Below, piece after piece: positions 37,044 through 47,355 of a DNA stretch of 64,000 bases. The stretch lies in contig JAGYNZ010000008.1 in NCBI GenBank assembly GCA_018399745.1, forward strand, positions 21,998 through 85,997, in the 5' to 3' direction. Position 1 is the stretch's first letter; each line of letters begins with the position of its first letter. Both the position numbers and the translations under genes were made by a program. Origin of the DNA: Deltaproteobacteria bacterium (lineage in GTDB: Bacteria; Desulfobacterota; Dissulfuribacteria; Dissulfuribacterales; UBA3076). A model generated the notes under the pieces. The model worked only from the letters and a program-made list of their open reading frames with translations. It was not told where the DNA came from and did no database searches.

Positions 37044-37631
37044 CTATAGCATTCCCTTGCTGGAAAGGGGGCCTTTTAACCTGGAATCAACCTGTGTTGC
37101 CTGATCAATGGCCTTGCCCAGGGCCTTGAATAACGCTTCTGCAATATGATGGCTGTTTTTTCCATAAGGTACTTGAACATGGAGGGTCATACCGCTATTT
37201 ATCACCATTGCCCGCAAAAATTCCTCAATCAGTTCCGTATCGAAACTACCTATTTTAGACGTAAGGAAATTCACCTTATAGATCAGATGAGGCCTATTAC
37301 AGATGTCGAGGTTTACACAGGCGAGGGTCTCATCCATAGGTACGGCAACATTTCCAAACCGCCTTATACCGCTAAAATCCTTTAATGCCTGGCTCAGCGC
37401 CTTCCCCAGACATATACCTATATCCTCTACCGTATGATGTGCATCTACTTCCAGATCTCCTATGGCCTTTATATCTAGGTCGAAGAATCCGTGTACCGTC
37501 CAAAGTGTCAGCATATGGTTCAAAAAACCTACCCCGGTATTTATGGATGCCTTTCCTTGGCCGTCTATATTAAGACTCAAGTTTATATCGGTTTCTTTTG
37601 TGGTCCTGCTGATTTTTGCATATCTTGACAT
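37044..37631 (-). CDS. hisB: Imidazoleglycerol-phosphate dehydratase
   Basis: 195 residues, the size of the monofunctional enzyme. Histidine synthesis: imidazole glycerol phosphate to imidazole acetol phosphate. Metal-binding histidine motifs are GFLNHMLTLWTVHG, DAHHTVEDIGICLG and KNSHHIAEALFKALG. Other his genes are not in the window. Good internal conservation throughout; no oddities. Confidence 0.97.
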   Translation of the reverse strand: MSRYAKISRTTKETDINLSLNIDGQGKASINTGVGFLNHMLTLWTVHGFFDLDIKAIGDLEVDAHHTVEDIGICLGKALSQALKDFSGIRRFGNVAVPMDETLACVNLDICNRPHLIYKVNFLTSKIGSFDTELIEEFLRAMVINSGMTLHVQVPYGKNSHHIAEALFKALGKAIDQATQVDSRLKGPLSSKGML

Positions 37632-37806
37632 GGAGTTATACCTGCTCGTTTATGTAATAAAAATAGTATACAATCTCTAAGTTTAGGTTGAAGTGCTCAA
37701 AGTGGATTAAAGTTAAAGTGTTTTTTCGTTCCACCTCTCTCCATGGACCGTGCTCTAGGAATACACCACAACTTTAAGGACCATTAGTTCACGTTTAAGA
37801 TTCTAT

Positions 37807-39465
37807 TTAGGTGACTATAGCCCCTTTGGAGGCACTACTTACTTGCCTTGCGTACCTTGCCAGGTATCCCTGAGTTATGCGCGGTTCCATCGGTTTCCAA
37901 ATACTCCGCCTTCGATTTAGTTCCTCTTCAGAGATCTGAAGGCTCAGTCTCCTCGCAGGGATATCGATTTGTATAATGTCATCCTCCTCGACCAGACCTA
38001 TTGTGCCTCCGTCAGCAGCTTCGGGCGATATGTGGCCGATCGCTGCACCTTTGGTGCCTCCACTAAATCTGCCGTCGGTTATGAGGGCTACGTCTTTATC
38101 CAGTCCCATGCCAACTACAGCTGCGGTAGGGGAGAGCATTTCCGGCATGCCCGGCCCACCTCTTGGCCCTTCATAGCGAATCACTATTACATCTCCGGCT
38201 TTGATTTTATTGTTCAAAATAGCTTCGTATGCCTTATCCTCCGAGTTAAAAATTTTAGCAGGGCCCTTATGCCTCAACATCTCCGGGGCTACTGCCGACT
38301 GTTTAACTACTGCGCCCTCAGGGGCAAGGTTACCGTATAGTATGGCAAGGCCGCCCTCTTTATGATAAGGGTCGGTAACAGGGTGAATGACATCCATATT
38401 GTTTATTGTTGCGTGCTCAATATTTTTTCCAACCGTGAAGCCTGTAACTGTTTTTATGCCCGTATCTATGACACCCAGTTTATCCAGTTCCCTGATTATG
38501 GCCTGGATGCCTCCAGCCAGGTCAAGTTCTTGAAGACTGTGCGGGCCTCCAGGAATCATGTTGCATAGATGAGGTGTTTTTGCACTGATTTCATTAAAGA
38601 TTTCCAGTGGGAGATCCACATCCGCCTCATGAGCGATTGCAGGCACATGAAGCACTGTGTTGGTTGAACAACCCAGAGCCATATCAACAGCAATAGCATT
38701 TTTAAACGCGGACAACGTGGCTACGTCCCTTGGCCTTAAATCCATTTCCACCAAGCGGACCGCCTGGACACCGGCGACCTTTGCGAGACGAATCCTTGCG
38801 GCCGATATTGCTGGAATAGTGCCGTTTCCCGGAAGGGCCAGTCCAAGGGCTTCAGCGAGACAGTTCATCGAGTTTGCGGTGAACATTCCGGAACATGAGC
38901 CACATGTGGGACAGGACTCATTCTCGATTTCGTACAGTTCATCCTCGCTCAGGCTTCCCGTCTTAACCTCACCTATTCCCTCAAATACGGAAATCAAGTT
39001 GACCTTTTTTCCTCTCCAGTCTCCTGTGAGCATAGGACCACCAGTTACAGCTATGGCTGGAATATTTAACCTGAGCATTGCCATCAGCATACCGGGAGTT
39101 ATTTTGTCGCAGTTCGGTACAAGTGCAAGGCCATCAAATGGGTGTGCCTGTGCCATGAGTTCTACTGAATCGGCTATCAGTTCTCTGCTGGCCAAAGAAT
39201 ATCTCATCCCTAAGTGATTCATGGCGATGCCGTCGCAGACACCAATTCCACCAAATTCTATCGGGGTTCCACCTGCCATCCGAATCCCTGCCTTGACTGC
39301 ATCCGTGATCTGACGAAGGTGTATATGGCCAGGAATAATTTCATTAAAGGGGTTTGCTACGCCGATTAAAGGCCTTTGGAGTTCCTCGTCAGTAAAGCCT
39401 ATGGCCTTAAACAGCGCCCGGTGGGGTGCCCTTTCTAAACCTTTTTTCATTCGGTCACTGCGCAT
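37807..39465 (-). CDS. ilvD: Dihydroxy-acid dehydratase
   Basis: 552 residues from the ATG at 39465 (AAAGGA upstream; an ATG at 39489 adds eight residues). Branched-chain amino acid synthesis: removal of water from dihydroxy acids. Fe-S cysteines appear in [11 protein letters not shown] and [20 protein letters not shown], and conserved ends in [12 protein letters not shown] and [20 protein letters not shown]. Normal length. It stands alone with about 170 bases upstream of hisB and 290 bases from the divergent rnc; no leader peptide or T-box was recognised. Confidence 0.98.
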   Translation of the reverse strand: MRSDRMKKGLERAPHRALFKAIGFTDEELQRPLIGVANPFNEIIPGHIHLRQITDAVKAGIRMAGGTPIEFGGIGVCDGIAMNHLGMRYSLASRELIADSVELMAQAHPFDGLALVPNCDKITPGMLMAMLRLNIPAIAVTGGPMLTGDWRGKKVNLISVFEGIGEVKTGSLSEDELYEIENESCPTCGSCSGMFTANSMNCLAEALGLALPGNGTIPAISAARIRLAKVAGVQAVRLVEMDLRPRDVATLSAFKNAIAVDMALGCSTNTVLHVPAIAHEADVDLPLEIFNEISAKTPHLCNMIPGGPHSLQELDLAGGIQAIIRELDKLGVIDTGIKTVTGFTVGKNIEHATINNMDVIHPVTDPYHKEGGLAILYGNLAPEGAVVKQSAVAPEMLRHKGPAKIFNSEDKAYEAILNNKIKAGDVIVIRYEGPRGGPGMPEMLSPTAAVVGMGLDKDVALITDGRFSGGTKGAAIGHISPEAADGGTIGLVEEDDIIQIDIPARRLSLQISEEELNRRRSIWKPMEPRITQGYLARYARQVSSASKGAIVT

Positions 39466-39752
39466 TATATTTTTCCTTTCATTTTTCATTGAACACTGGA
39501 CATGGATTTAAGGGTATGCAACAATTATTTTTAATGATTATTTATCTGTTAATGTAGAATGCCAAAACAGGAAAGGGAAATCAAGGCAAAATTGATCTAT
39601 ATCAAAATGGTTCAGTGAAAAGGGCCTTTCCGCATCTTGTTGTTCAGCTCAGATTCTGGTAAAAGATATGACGATGTTTATTGAGACTTTAACACATTTT
39701 ATCAGTCGCAAAGTTTTTAATTCTTGGCATCCTTTGTTTACTAAAGATATAA

Positions 39753-40472
39753 ATGGAAGAATCTGAAGGTATCAGGCCCGGACAAGATTCTGTATCTGAT
39801 TTAGAAATCAGCCTTGGTTATCATTTCGTGCGTCCCGAACTCCTGGGACAGGCCCTGACTCATCGTTCATACGCCGTAGAGCATGGTATAGGTGCTTTAG
39901 ACAATGAACGTTTAGAATTTCTCGGTGATGCCGCCCTGGAGCTTGTGGTCAGCCATCTTCTCTTTGTCCGCCATGGGGCGATATGCAGAGAAGGTGAGCT
40001 AACCCGTATGAGATCATTTTTTGTTAACGAGAGTCAGCTTGCCGCTCAGGCTTTTAGGCTCGGACTGGGGCGCTACCTGCGATTGGGCAAAGGTGAAGAC
40101 AGGAGCGGAGGTCGCGAAAAGCCGTCCATTTTATCTGATGCCTTTGAGGCAGTAGTAGGGGCCATCTACCTGGACAGTCGAATAGAAGAGGTTTTTTCTT
40201 TTATTGAAAGATGCTTTGGTGATTTACTTGATCAGGCACTGGAAATAGGACTAAATCAAGATTACAAAAGTAAACTTCAGGAATTGACTCAAGGCCGTTT
40301 TCGCAGTGTGCCCGTGTATGAGATCGAAAAAGTCAGTGGACCTGATCACCAGCGGACGTTTGAGGTAATAATCAACTTTAACGGTCAGGTATTACAAAGA
40401 GGCAGTGGGCGGAGCAAGAAAGAGGCTGAACAGGATGCCGCCCGTAAGGCACTAAGTATTTTAGATACTTGA
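39753..40472 (+). CDS. rnc: Ribonuclease III
   Basis: 239 residues: endonuclease domain with the signature NERLEFLGDAALELVVS (catalytic E/D) and a second acidic site at DAFEAVVGAIYLDS, then a double-stranded RNA-binding domain from about 165 (DYKSKLQELTQGRF ... GSGRSKKEAEQDAARKAL). It processes rRNA and structured mRNA. It is followed by era 35 bases later, the common rnc-era order. Confidence 0.97.
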   Translation: MEESEGIRPGQDSVSDLEISLGYHFVRPELLGQALTHRSYAVEHGIGALDNERLEFLGDAALELVVSHLLFVRHGAICREGELTRMRSFFVNESQLAAQAFRLGLGRYLRLGKGEDRSGGREKPSILSDAFEAVVGAIYLDSRIEEVFSFIERCFGDLLDQALEIGLNQDYKSKLQELTQGRFRSVPVYEIEKVSGPDHQRTFEVIINFNGQVLQRGSGRSKKEAEQDAARKALSILDT

Positions 40473-40507
40473 TTGTATCGTAAAAGTCCTAAGACTTGAA
40501 ATTTTAG

Positions 40508-41437
40508 ATGGATACAGACACAGATTCGCACCCATCTGGGAGAGAGGTTGGCTTCCGTTCCGGTTTTGTCGCAATTGTCGGGGCACCAAATGTAGGCAAA
40601 TCAACGCTCCTTAATCAACTTCTGGGTGAAAAAGTAGCAATTACTACTCCCAAGCCTCAGACAACTCGACGTCAAGTAAGAGGCATACTCACCGGAGACA
40701 ACTTCCAGGTTGTTTTTGTAGATACGCCCGGAATACACAAATCAAACAAACCTCTCAACAAGATATTGGTTCGTTGGGCTATCAAGGCACTTGAAGATGT
40801 GGACGCGCTGATATTCATAGTTGACGTAACTCACCGGCATAGAGGTCAGAATTTTGCTGTTCTGGACCTTTTAAGAAAGGTCGGGAAGCCCGTAGTGTTG
40901 GTCCTTAACAAAATTGACAAGGTAGCAAAAGAGATTTTGTTGCCCATGATCGATGAGTGGAAGGATACCTATCCTTTTGAAGCAATAATACCTATATCTG
41001 CAAAGTATGACAGCGGTGCTCATTATGTGCTTGATGAGACACTAAGATTGCTCTCTGAAGGACCTCAGTTTTTCAATGGGGCTCTTATTACCGATCAATC
41101 CAGAGAAGACCTGGTAGCTGAATTTATCCGGGAGAAAATTTTTTTGCTTGCAGAACAGGAGATACCTTATTCAACGGCTGTAAACGTCGAAGAGATTGAT
41201 GATAATCAGGAACAGCACATAACAAAGATATCAGCCACTATTTATGTGGAAAGGCCCTCTCAAAAAGGGATAATTATCGGCAAAAATGCTCGTTTTCTCA
41301 AAAAAATTGGAATTCTTGCCAGAGAGGAGCTTGAATCGCTCTGGGGGAAAAAGGTATATATGGACCTTCGGGTAAAGATACTTAAGGACTGGTCCAGAGA
41401 TGACCATTCACTTCGTCGTCTCGGTCTTACTACTTGA
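40508..41437 (+). CDS. era: GTPase Era
   Basis: 309 residues. GTPase motifs: G1 GAPNVGKSTLLN, G3 DTPGIHKS, G4 NKID and G5 ISAK; then the KH RNA-binding domain near the C-terminus with GIIIGKNARFLKKIGILAREELE. It assists 30S subunit maturation by binding 16S rRNA. The N-terminus has a short acidic extension of about 15 residues. Likely one transcript with rnc. Confidence 0.97.
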   Translation: MDTDTDSHPSGREVGFRSGFVAIVGAPNVGKSTLLNQLLGEKVAITTPKPQTTRRQVRGILTGDNFQVVFVDTPGIHKSNKPLNKILVRWAIKALEDVDALIFIVDVTHRHRGQNFAVLDLLRKVGKPVVLVLNKIDKVAKEILLPMIDEWKDTYPFEAIIPISAKYDSGAHYVLDETLRLLSEGPQFFNGALITDQSREDLVAEFIREKIFLLAEQEIPYSTAVNVEEIDDNQEQHITKISATIYVERPSQKGIIIGKNARFLKKIGILAREELESLWGKKVYMDLRVKILKDWSRDDHSLRRLGLTT

Positions 41438-41460
41438 CCAGGAATCCTGCCCCTTTTAAA

Positions 41461-41478
41461 AGTGACTTTTATGTCACT
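41461..41478 (+). terminator. Weak terminator candidate after era
   Basis: A perfect 6-base stem AGTGAC/GTCACT with a TTTTAT loop, 23 bases after the era stop, followed by a T-rich but broken tract. It may end the rnc-era transcript, though the short stem makes this uncertain. Confidence 0.35.
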
Positions 41479-41670
41479 CACTTATTTGTTTTCCGGACTT
41501 TTCAGTCTCACTCGGTTTATAGTTAATAAACCGCCATTCTAGAACTACCTGAAATTACGATTAAAAATCTTGTTATCATGTTAGGCATTATTTTTGCTTA
41601 ATAAGATAACATATTTTATTAAAAATATTTGGATTTATTTGTTATTCCATTTTAACAAGGAAAGATAATT

Positions 41671-42597
41671 GTGACCAATTTCCAACATACACTTAGAAAG
41701 TCTGTAAAGGCGTTTGGTATAGGACTGCACTCCGGTAACAAGGTCTCTTTAAAGATAAATCCTTCTTCGGTCAATACCGGGATTTGTTTTGTACGCACTG
41801 ACTTAAGCCCTGAACAGGTTGTTCCGGCCCGGACAAGGTATGTAGTAGATACCAGATTTGCAACCACCATAGGTAATGAGAAGGGGTCTGTTTCAACCAT
41901 TGAACATCTTATGGCTGCTCTGTCGGGAGCCGGTGTGAATAATGCCTTGATTGAGGTTGACGGTCCTGAAGTTCCGGCAATGGATGGGAGCGCAGCCCCA
42001 TTTTTCAGTCTCTTGCAAAAGGCAGGTTTAAAGGCTCAGGACGAGCCGATACAATATATTGAGGTCTTGGAACCAATAACGGTGACAATGGGTGATAAGC
42101 TTCTGAGTATTGAACCTTGCAAGAATTTTGTTGTGTCTTTTGAAATAGAGTTTGAACATCCCCTTATTGCTAAACAGCGTTTTGTGGACAGGATAACGCC
42201 GCAAACCTTTGCGTGCCAAATCAGCAAGGCCAGGACTTTTGGTTTCTTCAGTGAAGTGGAGTTGCTGCGAGAAAATGGTTTTGCACGGGGTGGGTCTCTT
42301 GAAAACGCTGTGGTTGTAGGCGATAAATCAATATATAATAGTGGAGGCCTTCGTTTTTCTGACGAATTTGTCCGCCATAAGGTCTTGGACTTGATTGGGG
42401 ACCTTTATCTTTTAGGAGCGCCTATTTTAGGAAAGGTAAGGGCTGTAAAGAGTGGACATGCCCTACATCATATTTTGAATAAGGAGTTATTAACCCGCCC
42501 CTCTAGTTGGGAGTATGTGGAACAGGATAGAGATTGGGTAATACCATCCTGGGTTGGTCAGAAAGATGATGTGGTTTCCGTAGCTGCACCTGCCTGA
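41671..42597 (+). CDS. lpxC: UDP-3-O-acyl-N-acetylglucosamine deacetylase LpxC
   Basis: 308 residues, GTG start with AAGGAAAG upstream. First committed step of lipid A synthesis. Zinc ligands correspond to H79 (STIEHLMAAL), H236 and D240 (RHKVLDLIGDLYLLG) and the catalytic base H263 (KSGHALHH). This supports a lipopolysaccharide-bearing outer membrane. The region just upstream (41560-41660) is very AT-rich and contains TTAATAA/TTATTAA arms, likely promoter area. Confidence 0.97.
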   Translation: MTNFQHTLRKSVKAFGIGLHSGNKVSLKINPSSVNTGICFVRTDLSPEQVVPARTRYVVDTRFATTIGNEKGSVSTIEHLMAALSGAGVNNALIEVDGPEVPAMDGSAAPFFSLLQKAGLKAQDEPIQYIEVLEPITVTMGDKLLSIEPCKNFVVSFEIEFEHPLIAKQRFVDRITPQTFACQISKARTFGFFSEVELLRENGFARGGSLENAVVVGDKSIYNSGGLRFSDEFVRHKVLDLIGDLYLLGAPILGKVRAVKSGHALHHILNKELLTRPSSWEYVEQDRDWVIPSWVGQKDDVVSVAAPA

Positions 42598-42708
42598 TAT
42601 ATATACGTTACAATAATATGGGATCATTTTTCATTCTCGAATAGTGTTTGTTATTATCACATCGGGTCTAACAGCTCGTGATTCGTGATCTGTTTACCTT
42701 TCAATTTT

Positions 42709-42894
42709 TCAGCGCAGACACTTCTCGTCAAGGCCTTTACCTTTAGCAATTTTAATGTGGTTTTTTTGATCTAAACGTCTTTTTTGGGTCTTTAACCCCC
42801 GGCAGATCGGGTTTGCCCAGCATTCATTATTTTCCGAAGAATTACTATAATCCAACCTGTTTTTTAGATCACCTTTTCCGTCACAACTTGCCAT
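42709..42894 (-). CDS. Possible small cysteine-containing protein
   Basis: A 61-codon open frame with three or four cysteines, including the segment NECWANPICRG, and a lysine-rich second half. I do not recognise the family. There is no good ribosome site before the ATG, so it may not be real. It is the only coding candidate in the 500-base gap between lpxC and bioF; the remainder of this gap shows no clear structure. Confidence 0.3.
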   Translation of the reverse strand: MASCDGKGDLKNRLDYSNSSENNECWANPICRGLKTQKRRLDQKNHIKIAKGKGLDEKCLR

Positions 42895-43098
42895 AGAATA
42901 AATTCTGAGGTTTGATAATCTGTACTTTTATAATATGGAGAGGAGAATAGTGCCCATATCAAAGTCGATAAGGATTGATCTGGGAAATATAGTTTCTTAT
43001 CGGCGAATCGGCAGACCTGTTTGATTTCTGCCTGTCCTGATTGGCAATTTAAATCTTAGGCATTATATCAATACATGACGGATTTTCAGTGATCGAAT

Positions 43099-44268
43099 AT
43101 GGATTCTTTTGAGGATGTTACGGATTTTATTCATTCTGAATTACGGTTTCAGGATGAGGCCGGGTTGCTCAGATCCCTATTACCCATGGAAGGTCTGCAA
43201 AGAGGGGTTGTAAAGGCTAAAGGGAAACCGCTTATCGATTTTTCCTCCAATGATTATTTGGGCATGGCTGGTCACCCGGCCCTGATTGAGGGAGCAAAAA
43301 AGGCTATGCAGAAATGGGGCGCAGGTGCCCGGGCATCCAGGCTCATGAGTGGTGACATGGAAATCCACCACAGTCTTGAGTCGGCAATTGCTGTTCTAAA
43401 AGGAACAGAAGAAGGTCTGCTCTTTGGAAGCGGCTATCTTGCAAATATAGGAATAATACCGGCCCTGTGCGGAAGAAACGATGTAATTTATTCGGATCGT
43501 CTGAATCATGCAAGCATAGTGGATGGGATCCTTTTATCCAGGGCACGGTTTTTTAGATTCAGACACAACGATCTGAATCATCTTGAGGAACTGCTCAAGA
43601 GCCACAGATCAAGATATCGTAGGGCCTTAATCGTGATCGAAAGCCTTTACAGCATGAATGGAGATCTGGCCCCGGTGTCAGAGCTTTTAGAACTTAAAAG
43701 GCGTTATGGTACGATTCTAATGATAGATGAAGCCCATGCAACCGGGGTATTTGGTTCAAAAGGGGAGGGGATAATAGGCAGGACCGAAGCAGGGGCAGTG
43801 GATATAATAATGGGTACATTCGGAAAGGCCTTGGGTGGTTATGGCGCCTTTGTCGCCCTGTCGAATCAGATTAAACGGTTTCTCTTAAACCGGGCCAGGA
43901 CCCTCATCTTCTCTACCGCCCTTCCGCCGGCGGTTATAGGCGCAAACCTTGCTGCCGTAAAGCTTCTTGAGGAGGAGCCTGAGCACAGAAGCCGTGTTTG
44001 CGAACTGGCCACAAAATTCAGAAAGGCTTTGAAGGAGGATATGGGTATTAATACACCCAGCGAATCACAGATCGTTCCAGTTATAGTCGGCGAGAGCTTA
44101 GATGCGCTCAAGCTGGCAGAGAGCCTGCTTGATGCAGGCTTTTTTGTAAGAGCGATTCGACCTCCAACCGTTCCGAAGGGGACGGCAAGGATTCGTCTAT
44201 CCTTAACCGCAAATCATAGTTCAGAAGATCTGAGTCATCTCCTGGAGGCCCTATCCAGTGGAATTTGA
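43099..44268 (+). CDS. bioF: 8-amino-7-oxononanoate synthase
   Basis: 389 residues, PLP-dependent alpha-oxoamine synthase. Joins pimeloyl-ACP and alanine in biotin synthesis. Evidence: FSSNDYLGMAGHP, GSGYLANIG, IDEAHATGVFG (PLP-contact aspartate) and the lysine loop IIMGTFGKALGGYGAF. First gene of a bioF-bioH-like-bioC-bioD run; its end overlaps the next gene by 11 bases. bioA and bioB are not in the window. Confidence 0.95.
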   Translation: MDSFEDVTDFIHSELRFQDEAGLLRSLLPMEGLQRGVVKAKGKPLIDFSSNDYLGMAGHPALIEGAKKAMQKWGAGARASRLMSGDMEIHHSLESAIAVLKGTEEGLLFGSGYLANIGIIPALCGRNDVIYSDRLNHASIVDGILLSRARFFRFRHNDLNHLEELLKSHRSRYRRALIVIESLYSMNGDLAPVSELLELKRRYGTILMIDEAHATGVFGSKGEGIIGRTEAGAVDIIMGTFGKALGGYGAFVALSNQIKRFLLNRARTLIFSTALPPAVIGANLAAVKLLEEEPEHRSRVCELATKFRKALKEDMGINTPSESQIVPVIVGESLDALKLAESLLDAGFFVRAIRPPTVPKGTARIRLSLTANHSSEDLSHLLEALSSGI

Positions 44269-44929
44269 TTTCGTTTACCGAGGCCATGAAAGATCTTTAG
44301 TCCTTATACCCGGCTGGGGTTTCTGCTCTGATATTTTTTCTTCTCTCAATATATCCTATAACTATATTCTGCCTAAACGGCCGGTATATGGTGATATTTC
44401 AACAGATCTCCACGATTTTTTGTTAAGCATGGATATAGCTGAAGTGAGTGTTCTTGGCTGGTCTATGGGGGTATGTGTCGTCCTGGATTTTTGTGCTGGA
44501 TTTTCAGATATGATCAAGACCTTGTATGTTGTTTCTTGGAAAAAGGCCTTTGACAACGAGGAGATTCTATCACAACTTAAGGCCATAGAGTTGAACCGTA
44601 TTGCGGCCCTAAAGCAGTTTTATCGACGGTGTTTTTTGGGACAACGTGCTGATTACCATTGGTTTGTAAGTACCTCAGAGGAAACCAGCATCAGACAGTG
44701 GGGTATCCCGGAACTCAGGAAGGGATTGATGTATTTAAAAGGAAAAACGTGTGGTTTGTCTGGATGCTCAGGTACTCAATTGCGTATCTTTCATGGAGAA
44801 AAAGATGTGATTGCGCCATTGAATGAAATTCTTGAGAATGTTCCGGAAGTTCCCGTAGATGTAATTTCAGGTACCGGCCACTTGCCCTTCTTGTCATCTG
44901 AGTTCGAAAGGAGGTTCTGTGTGCCTTAA
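44258..44929 (+). CDS. bioH: BioH-type alpha/beta-hydrolase (pimeloyl-ACP methyl ester esterase)
   Basis: 223 residues. Hydrolase motifs: LVLIPGWGFCSDIF (oxyanion region), nucleophile elbow GWSMG, a C-terminal aspartate in FHGEKDVIAP, and histidine in SGTGHLPFL. Its position between bioF and bioC, with overlaps on both sides (11 bases each), points to removal of the methyl ester placed by BioC. Sequence alone cannot tell BioH from BioG-type esterases; the function rests partly on context. Confidence 0.85.
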   Translation: MEFDFVYRGHERSLVLIPGWGFCSDIFSSLNISYNYILPKRPVYGDISTDLHDFLLSMDIAEVSVLGWSMGVCVVLDFCAGFSDMIKTLYVVSWKKAFDNEEILSQLKAIELNRIAALKQFYRRCFLGQRADYHWFVSTSEETSIRQWGIPELRKGLMYLKGKTCGLSGCSGTQLRIFHGEKDVIAPLNEILENVPEVPVDVISGTGHLPFLSSEFERRFCVP

Positions 44930-45707
44930 GGCGCGATTGATAAAGTCCTTTTCAAGGGCTGCTTCGACCTACGATTCCTATGCTGATGTCCAGTCTGAAG
45001 TAGCTACCTATCTGACGGCCCGGCTTAAAGGCAGAGAATTTCATAGGATACTTGAAGTTGGCTGTGGTACGGGTTTTTATACCTCGATGCTGGCACAGCA
45101 ATTCGAGAGTTCACATATATATGCAGTTGATATATCGCCGGTCATGGTCGCCCATGCAAGGTTAAAATGTGCCCGATATTCCGGAGTACGCGTGGAAAAG
45201 GCCGATGGTGAGTTTCTCCCTCCCTTTATTGCCGGTCCTTTTGATCTTGTTACTGCAAGCGGTGCCCTTCAATGGTTTGAGGATTTAGAAAAGACGATAC
45301 AACAATACTGCCGCATCCTTTCTCCTTCCGGCTCTGTCGTTTTTGCGGTCTTTGGTCCTCATACACTCTTTGAGCTGCAGAGGACGCTCAGACATGTCCT
45401 TTGCGATAAGGTCTGTCTCCCGGCGATTTTTTTTCCAAAGGAGGACATATTAAAAGCTTTCCTTTCAAGGGCATTTAATGAATGGACTGTAAAAGAACTT
45501 GGCCTGTCCCGTACCTATCCGGATCTGTTGTCACTTTTCAGAAGCTTGAAAAGTACCGGTGTGGCGCCCAGGATGAGAGCAGAACCTTTTGTGCGCAGCA
45601 GGGCCGGCATGTTGGCGATAGAGCGCAGTTATAAAAAACATTTTGGTTCGATAAGGGCGACCTATCAGATATTTATATGTGATGGCGCCCAATCCCGAAA
45701 TAACTGA
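44919..45707 (+). CDS. bioC: Malonyl-ACP O-methyltransferase BioC
   Basis: 262 residues starting at a GTG with AAAGGAGG a few bases upstream. The SAM-binding motif I is RILEVGCGTGFYTSML, followed by IYAVDISPVMVAHA and SGALQWFEDLEK, all typical of BioC. It methylates malonyl-ACP so that fatty acid synthesis can build pimelate. Overlaps the upstream esterase by 11 bases and meets bioD at one base. Confidence 0.93.
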   Translation: MCLKARLIKSFSRAASTYDSYADVQSEVATYLTARLKGREFHRILEVGCGTGFYTSMLAQQFESSHIYAVDISPVMVAHARLKCARYSGVRVEKADGEFLPPFIAGPFDLVTASGALQWFEDLEKTIQQYCRILSPSGSVVFAVFGPHTLFELQRTLRHVLCDKVCLPAIFFPKEDILKAFLSRAFNEWTVKELGLSRTYPDLLSLFRSLKSTGVAPRMRAEPFVRSRAGMLAIERSYKKHFGSIRATYQIFICDGAQSRNN

Positions 45708-46456
45708 TGATTATATTTATAACCGGAACAGATACCGGAGTAGGCAAGACCTTTATCACCGCCCTGTTGGCAAAGGCCCTGGCCGATCATGGAATTGATG
45801 TCAAGGTGCAAAAATGGATAAGCACCGGTAACATGAAATTCTCTGAAGACTGTGTCTTTATCTATGGACTGCTTGGAGATAAATCGGCTAAAACGGCCCA
45901 AGATTTGCGAGATAAATCTGCTTCCGGTTCTGATACGGCCCCTTATTGTCTGCCGTTTCCATCGTCTCCGCATCTTGCATCAGAACAAGCAGGCGTGATC
46001 ATTAAGACCGAGGTGATTCAGGATGCCCTTCTTCGCCTGGAATCATCGTGCGAAATCCTTATCGTAGAAGGGATTGGCGGAGTCCTTGTGCCTTTGAGCA
46101 GGGAGATGCTTTTAGCAGACCTTGTGGCAGACTTTAAATTGCCTACGCTTGTAGTGGCACGAAGCGGCCTCGGTACTTTAAATCATACACTCCTTACACT
46201 GGAGGCCATGCGACACAGGAAAATTCAGATAGCGGGTGTATTACTTAACAGCCAGGGAGGTGAAGATTCTTCCATTGTGAGAGATAACCAGAGGACAATT
46301 GCCGAGATAGGGCAGGTAGAGGTGTTCGGTGTCTTGCCGAGAGTTAAAAACCCGCTTGATGCCCTTTCGTCAATAACACCAATGACTTATCGTATATTGA
46401 GTGTGTTAAAAGATTTCAAACATACTGCAGAAATATGCCTTCAGGATAATTATTAA
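45707..46456 (+). CDS. bioD: Dethiobiotin synthetase
   Basis: 249 residues. P-loop FITGTDTGVGKTF, substrate loop KWISTGN (variant of KPIxTG), VEGIGGVLVPL and a conserved DNQRTI region. Converts diaminopelargonate to dethiobiotin. The ATG overlaps the bioC stop (TGATGA). Last gene of the biotin run; the next gene is convergent about 90 bases away with no strong terminator. Confidence 0.95.
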   Translation: MIIFITGTDTGVGKTFITALLAKALADHGIDVKVQKWISTGNMKFSEDCVFIYGLLGDKSAKTAQDLRDKSASGSDTAPYCLPFPSSPHLASEQAGVIIKTEVIQDALLRLESSCEILIVEGIGGVLVPLSREMLLADLVADFKLPTLVVARSGLGTLNHTLLTLEAMRHRKIQIAGVLLNSQGGEDSSIVRDNQRTIAEIGQVEVFGVLPRVKNPLDALSSITPMTYRILSVLKDFKHTAEICLQDNY

Positions 46457-46545
46457 CGAAAAATCCGATCCACTCAATTTGTATCGTTATAGAATAGAGG
46501 TTAAAGCAGTTATGAAATTATGCGCCAGGGAGGCCGTCTTTCGGC

Positions 46546-47355
46546 CTAAGCCTCAACCTCAACCGGATCTGTCTCAGCCACCTGTTCCCTGATTTTCAGC
46601 GTTTTTTCCCCCAGCAAGGTAGCCTTCAGCCAATCCATGGCAAGACTGAGCATAGCCAGGTCGTCTTCTAAGATTTCCTTTTTCCTTTCTTCCGAAATAA
46701 TGTATACGTTAAGAAACATGCTGTCTAATACGAAACGACGGAATCGATCCACATTGTAACAACCCATAAAGAACATCTGAAGTGTCTTTTCAGGAATAGT
46801 AGTGAATGGACCAAGGGATTTGCGCTTGAGGATCAATTCTGCCCAGTCGAAATTTACCTCATCATAGGGAATGATACCCTGGTCTTCACGCCATTCCTTG
46901 ACGGTAAGCTCTCTGCCGAGATCGTGTCCAAGGCAGTAGCTTTCCTTTATCAGGGCAAAAAAATGTTCGTCGGAATTCAGATCCCTATTGTGGAACATCC
47001 CGGCACTTAAGGGATAGTACCTGCATGTCAGCGGCCGATCTTCATATATGCCACACCCTGACTCTTCAAGAAACGGACAGGTTTTTTTCTCATCGTCCCG
47101 CATCTTGATTACAGGGATAGGCAGGTCTGTTTTTTCAATAAATCCAAGTGTTGTATAGATTTGAAGAAATTCATCTGAAGACAGACCCAGCCTCTTTTTC
47201 ATACGGATTATATCGCATGGGGTCAGCATGATATGAGCATTTTTGCAGCATTGAGTAAAGCAGGCCATTTCTTTTTCGCAGGCAAAGGTGAAAGTGCTGT
47301 TAATATCCATTTTCACCGGAACTATCAAATCATTTTTTTCTTTTTTTATATGCAT
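46546..47355 (-). CDS. YkgJ-family cysteine cluster protein
   Basis: 269 residues. The cluster is ACFTQCCKNAHIMLTPCDIIRMKKRLG, followed by CPFLEESGCGIYEDRPLTCRYYPLSAG, the PF03692 pattern of conserved cysteines thought to bind Fe-S or zinc. The C-terminal half is unlike known domains and ends in an acidic tail. The function is unknown. Isolated on the minus strand between the biotin operon and a long intergenic region. Confidence 0.88.
   Translation of the reverse strand: MHIKKEKNDLIVPVKMDINSTFTFACEKEMACFTQCCKNAHIMLTPCDIIRMKKRLGLSSDEFLQIYTTLGFIEKTDLPIPVIKMRDDEKKTCPFLEESGCGIYEDRPLTCRYYPLSAGMFHNRDLNSDEHFFALIKESYCLGHDLGRELTVKEWREDQGIIPYDEVNFDWAELILKRKSLGPFTTIPEKTLQMFFMGCYNVDRFRRFVLDSMFLNVYIISEERKKEILEDDLAMLSLAMDWLKATLLGEKTLKIREQVAETDPVEVEA

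Noticed and set aside
38657..39217. 186-codon open frame on the plus strand
   Set aside because: It lies antisense to ilvD, whose product is unmistakable; no ribosome site and no recognisable domain.
42935..43024. 29-codon frame upstream of bioF
   Set aside because: Too short, no similarity recognised and no strong ribosome site.
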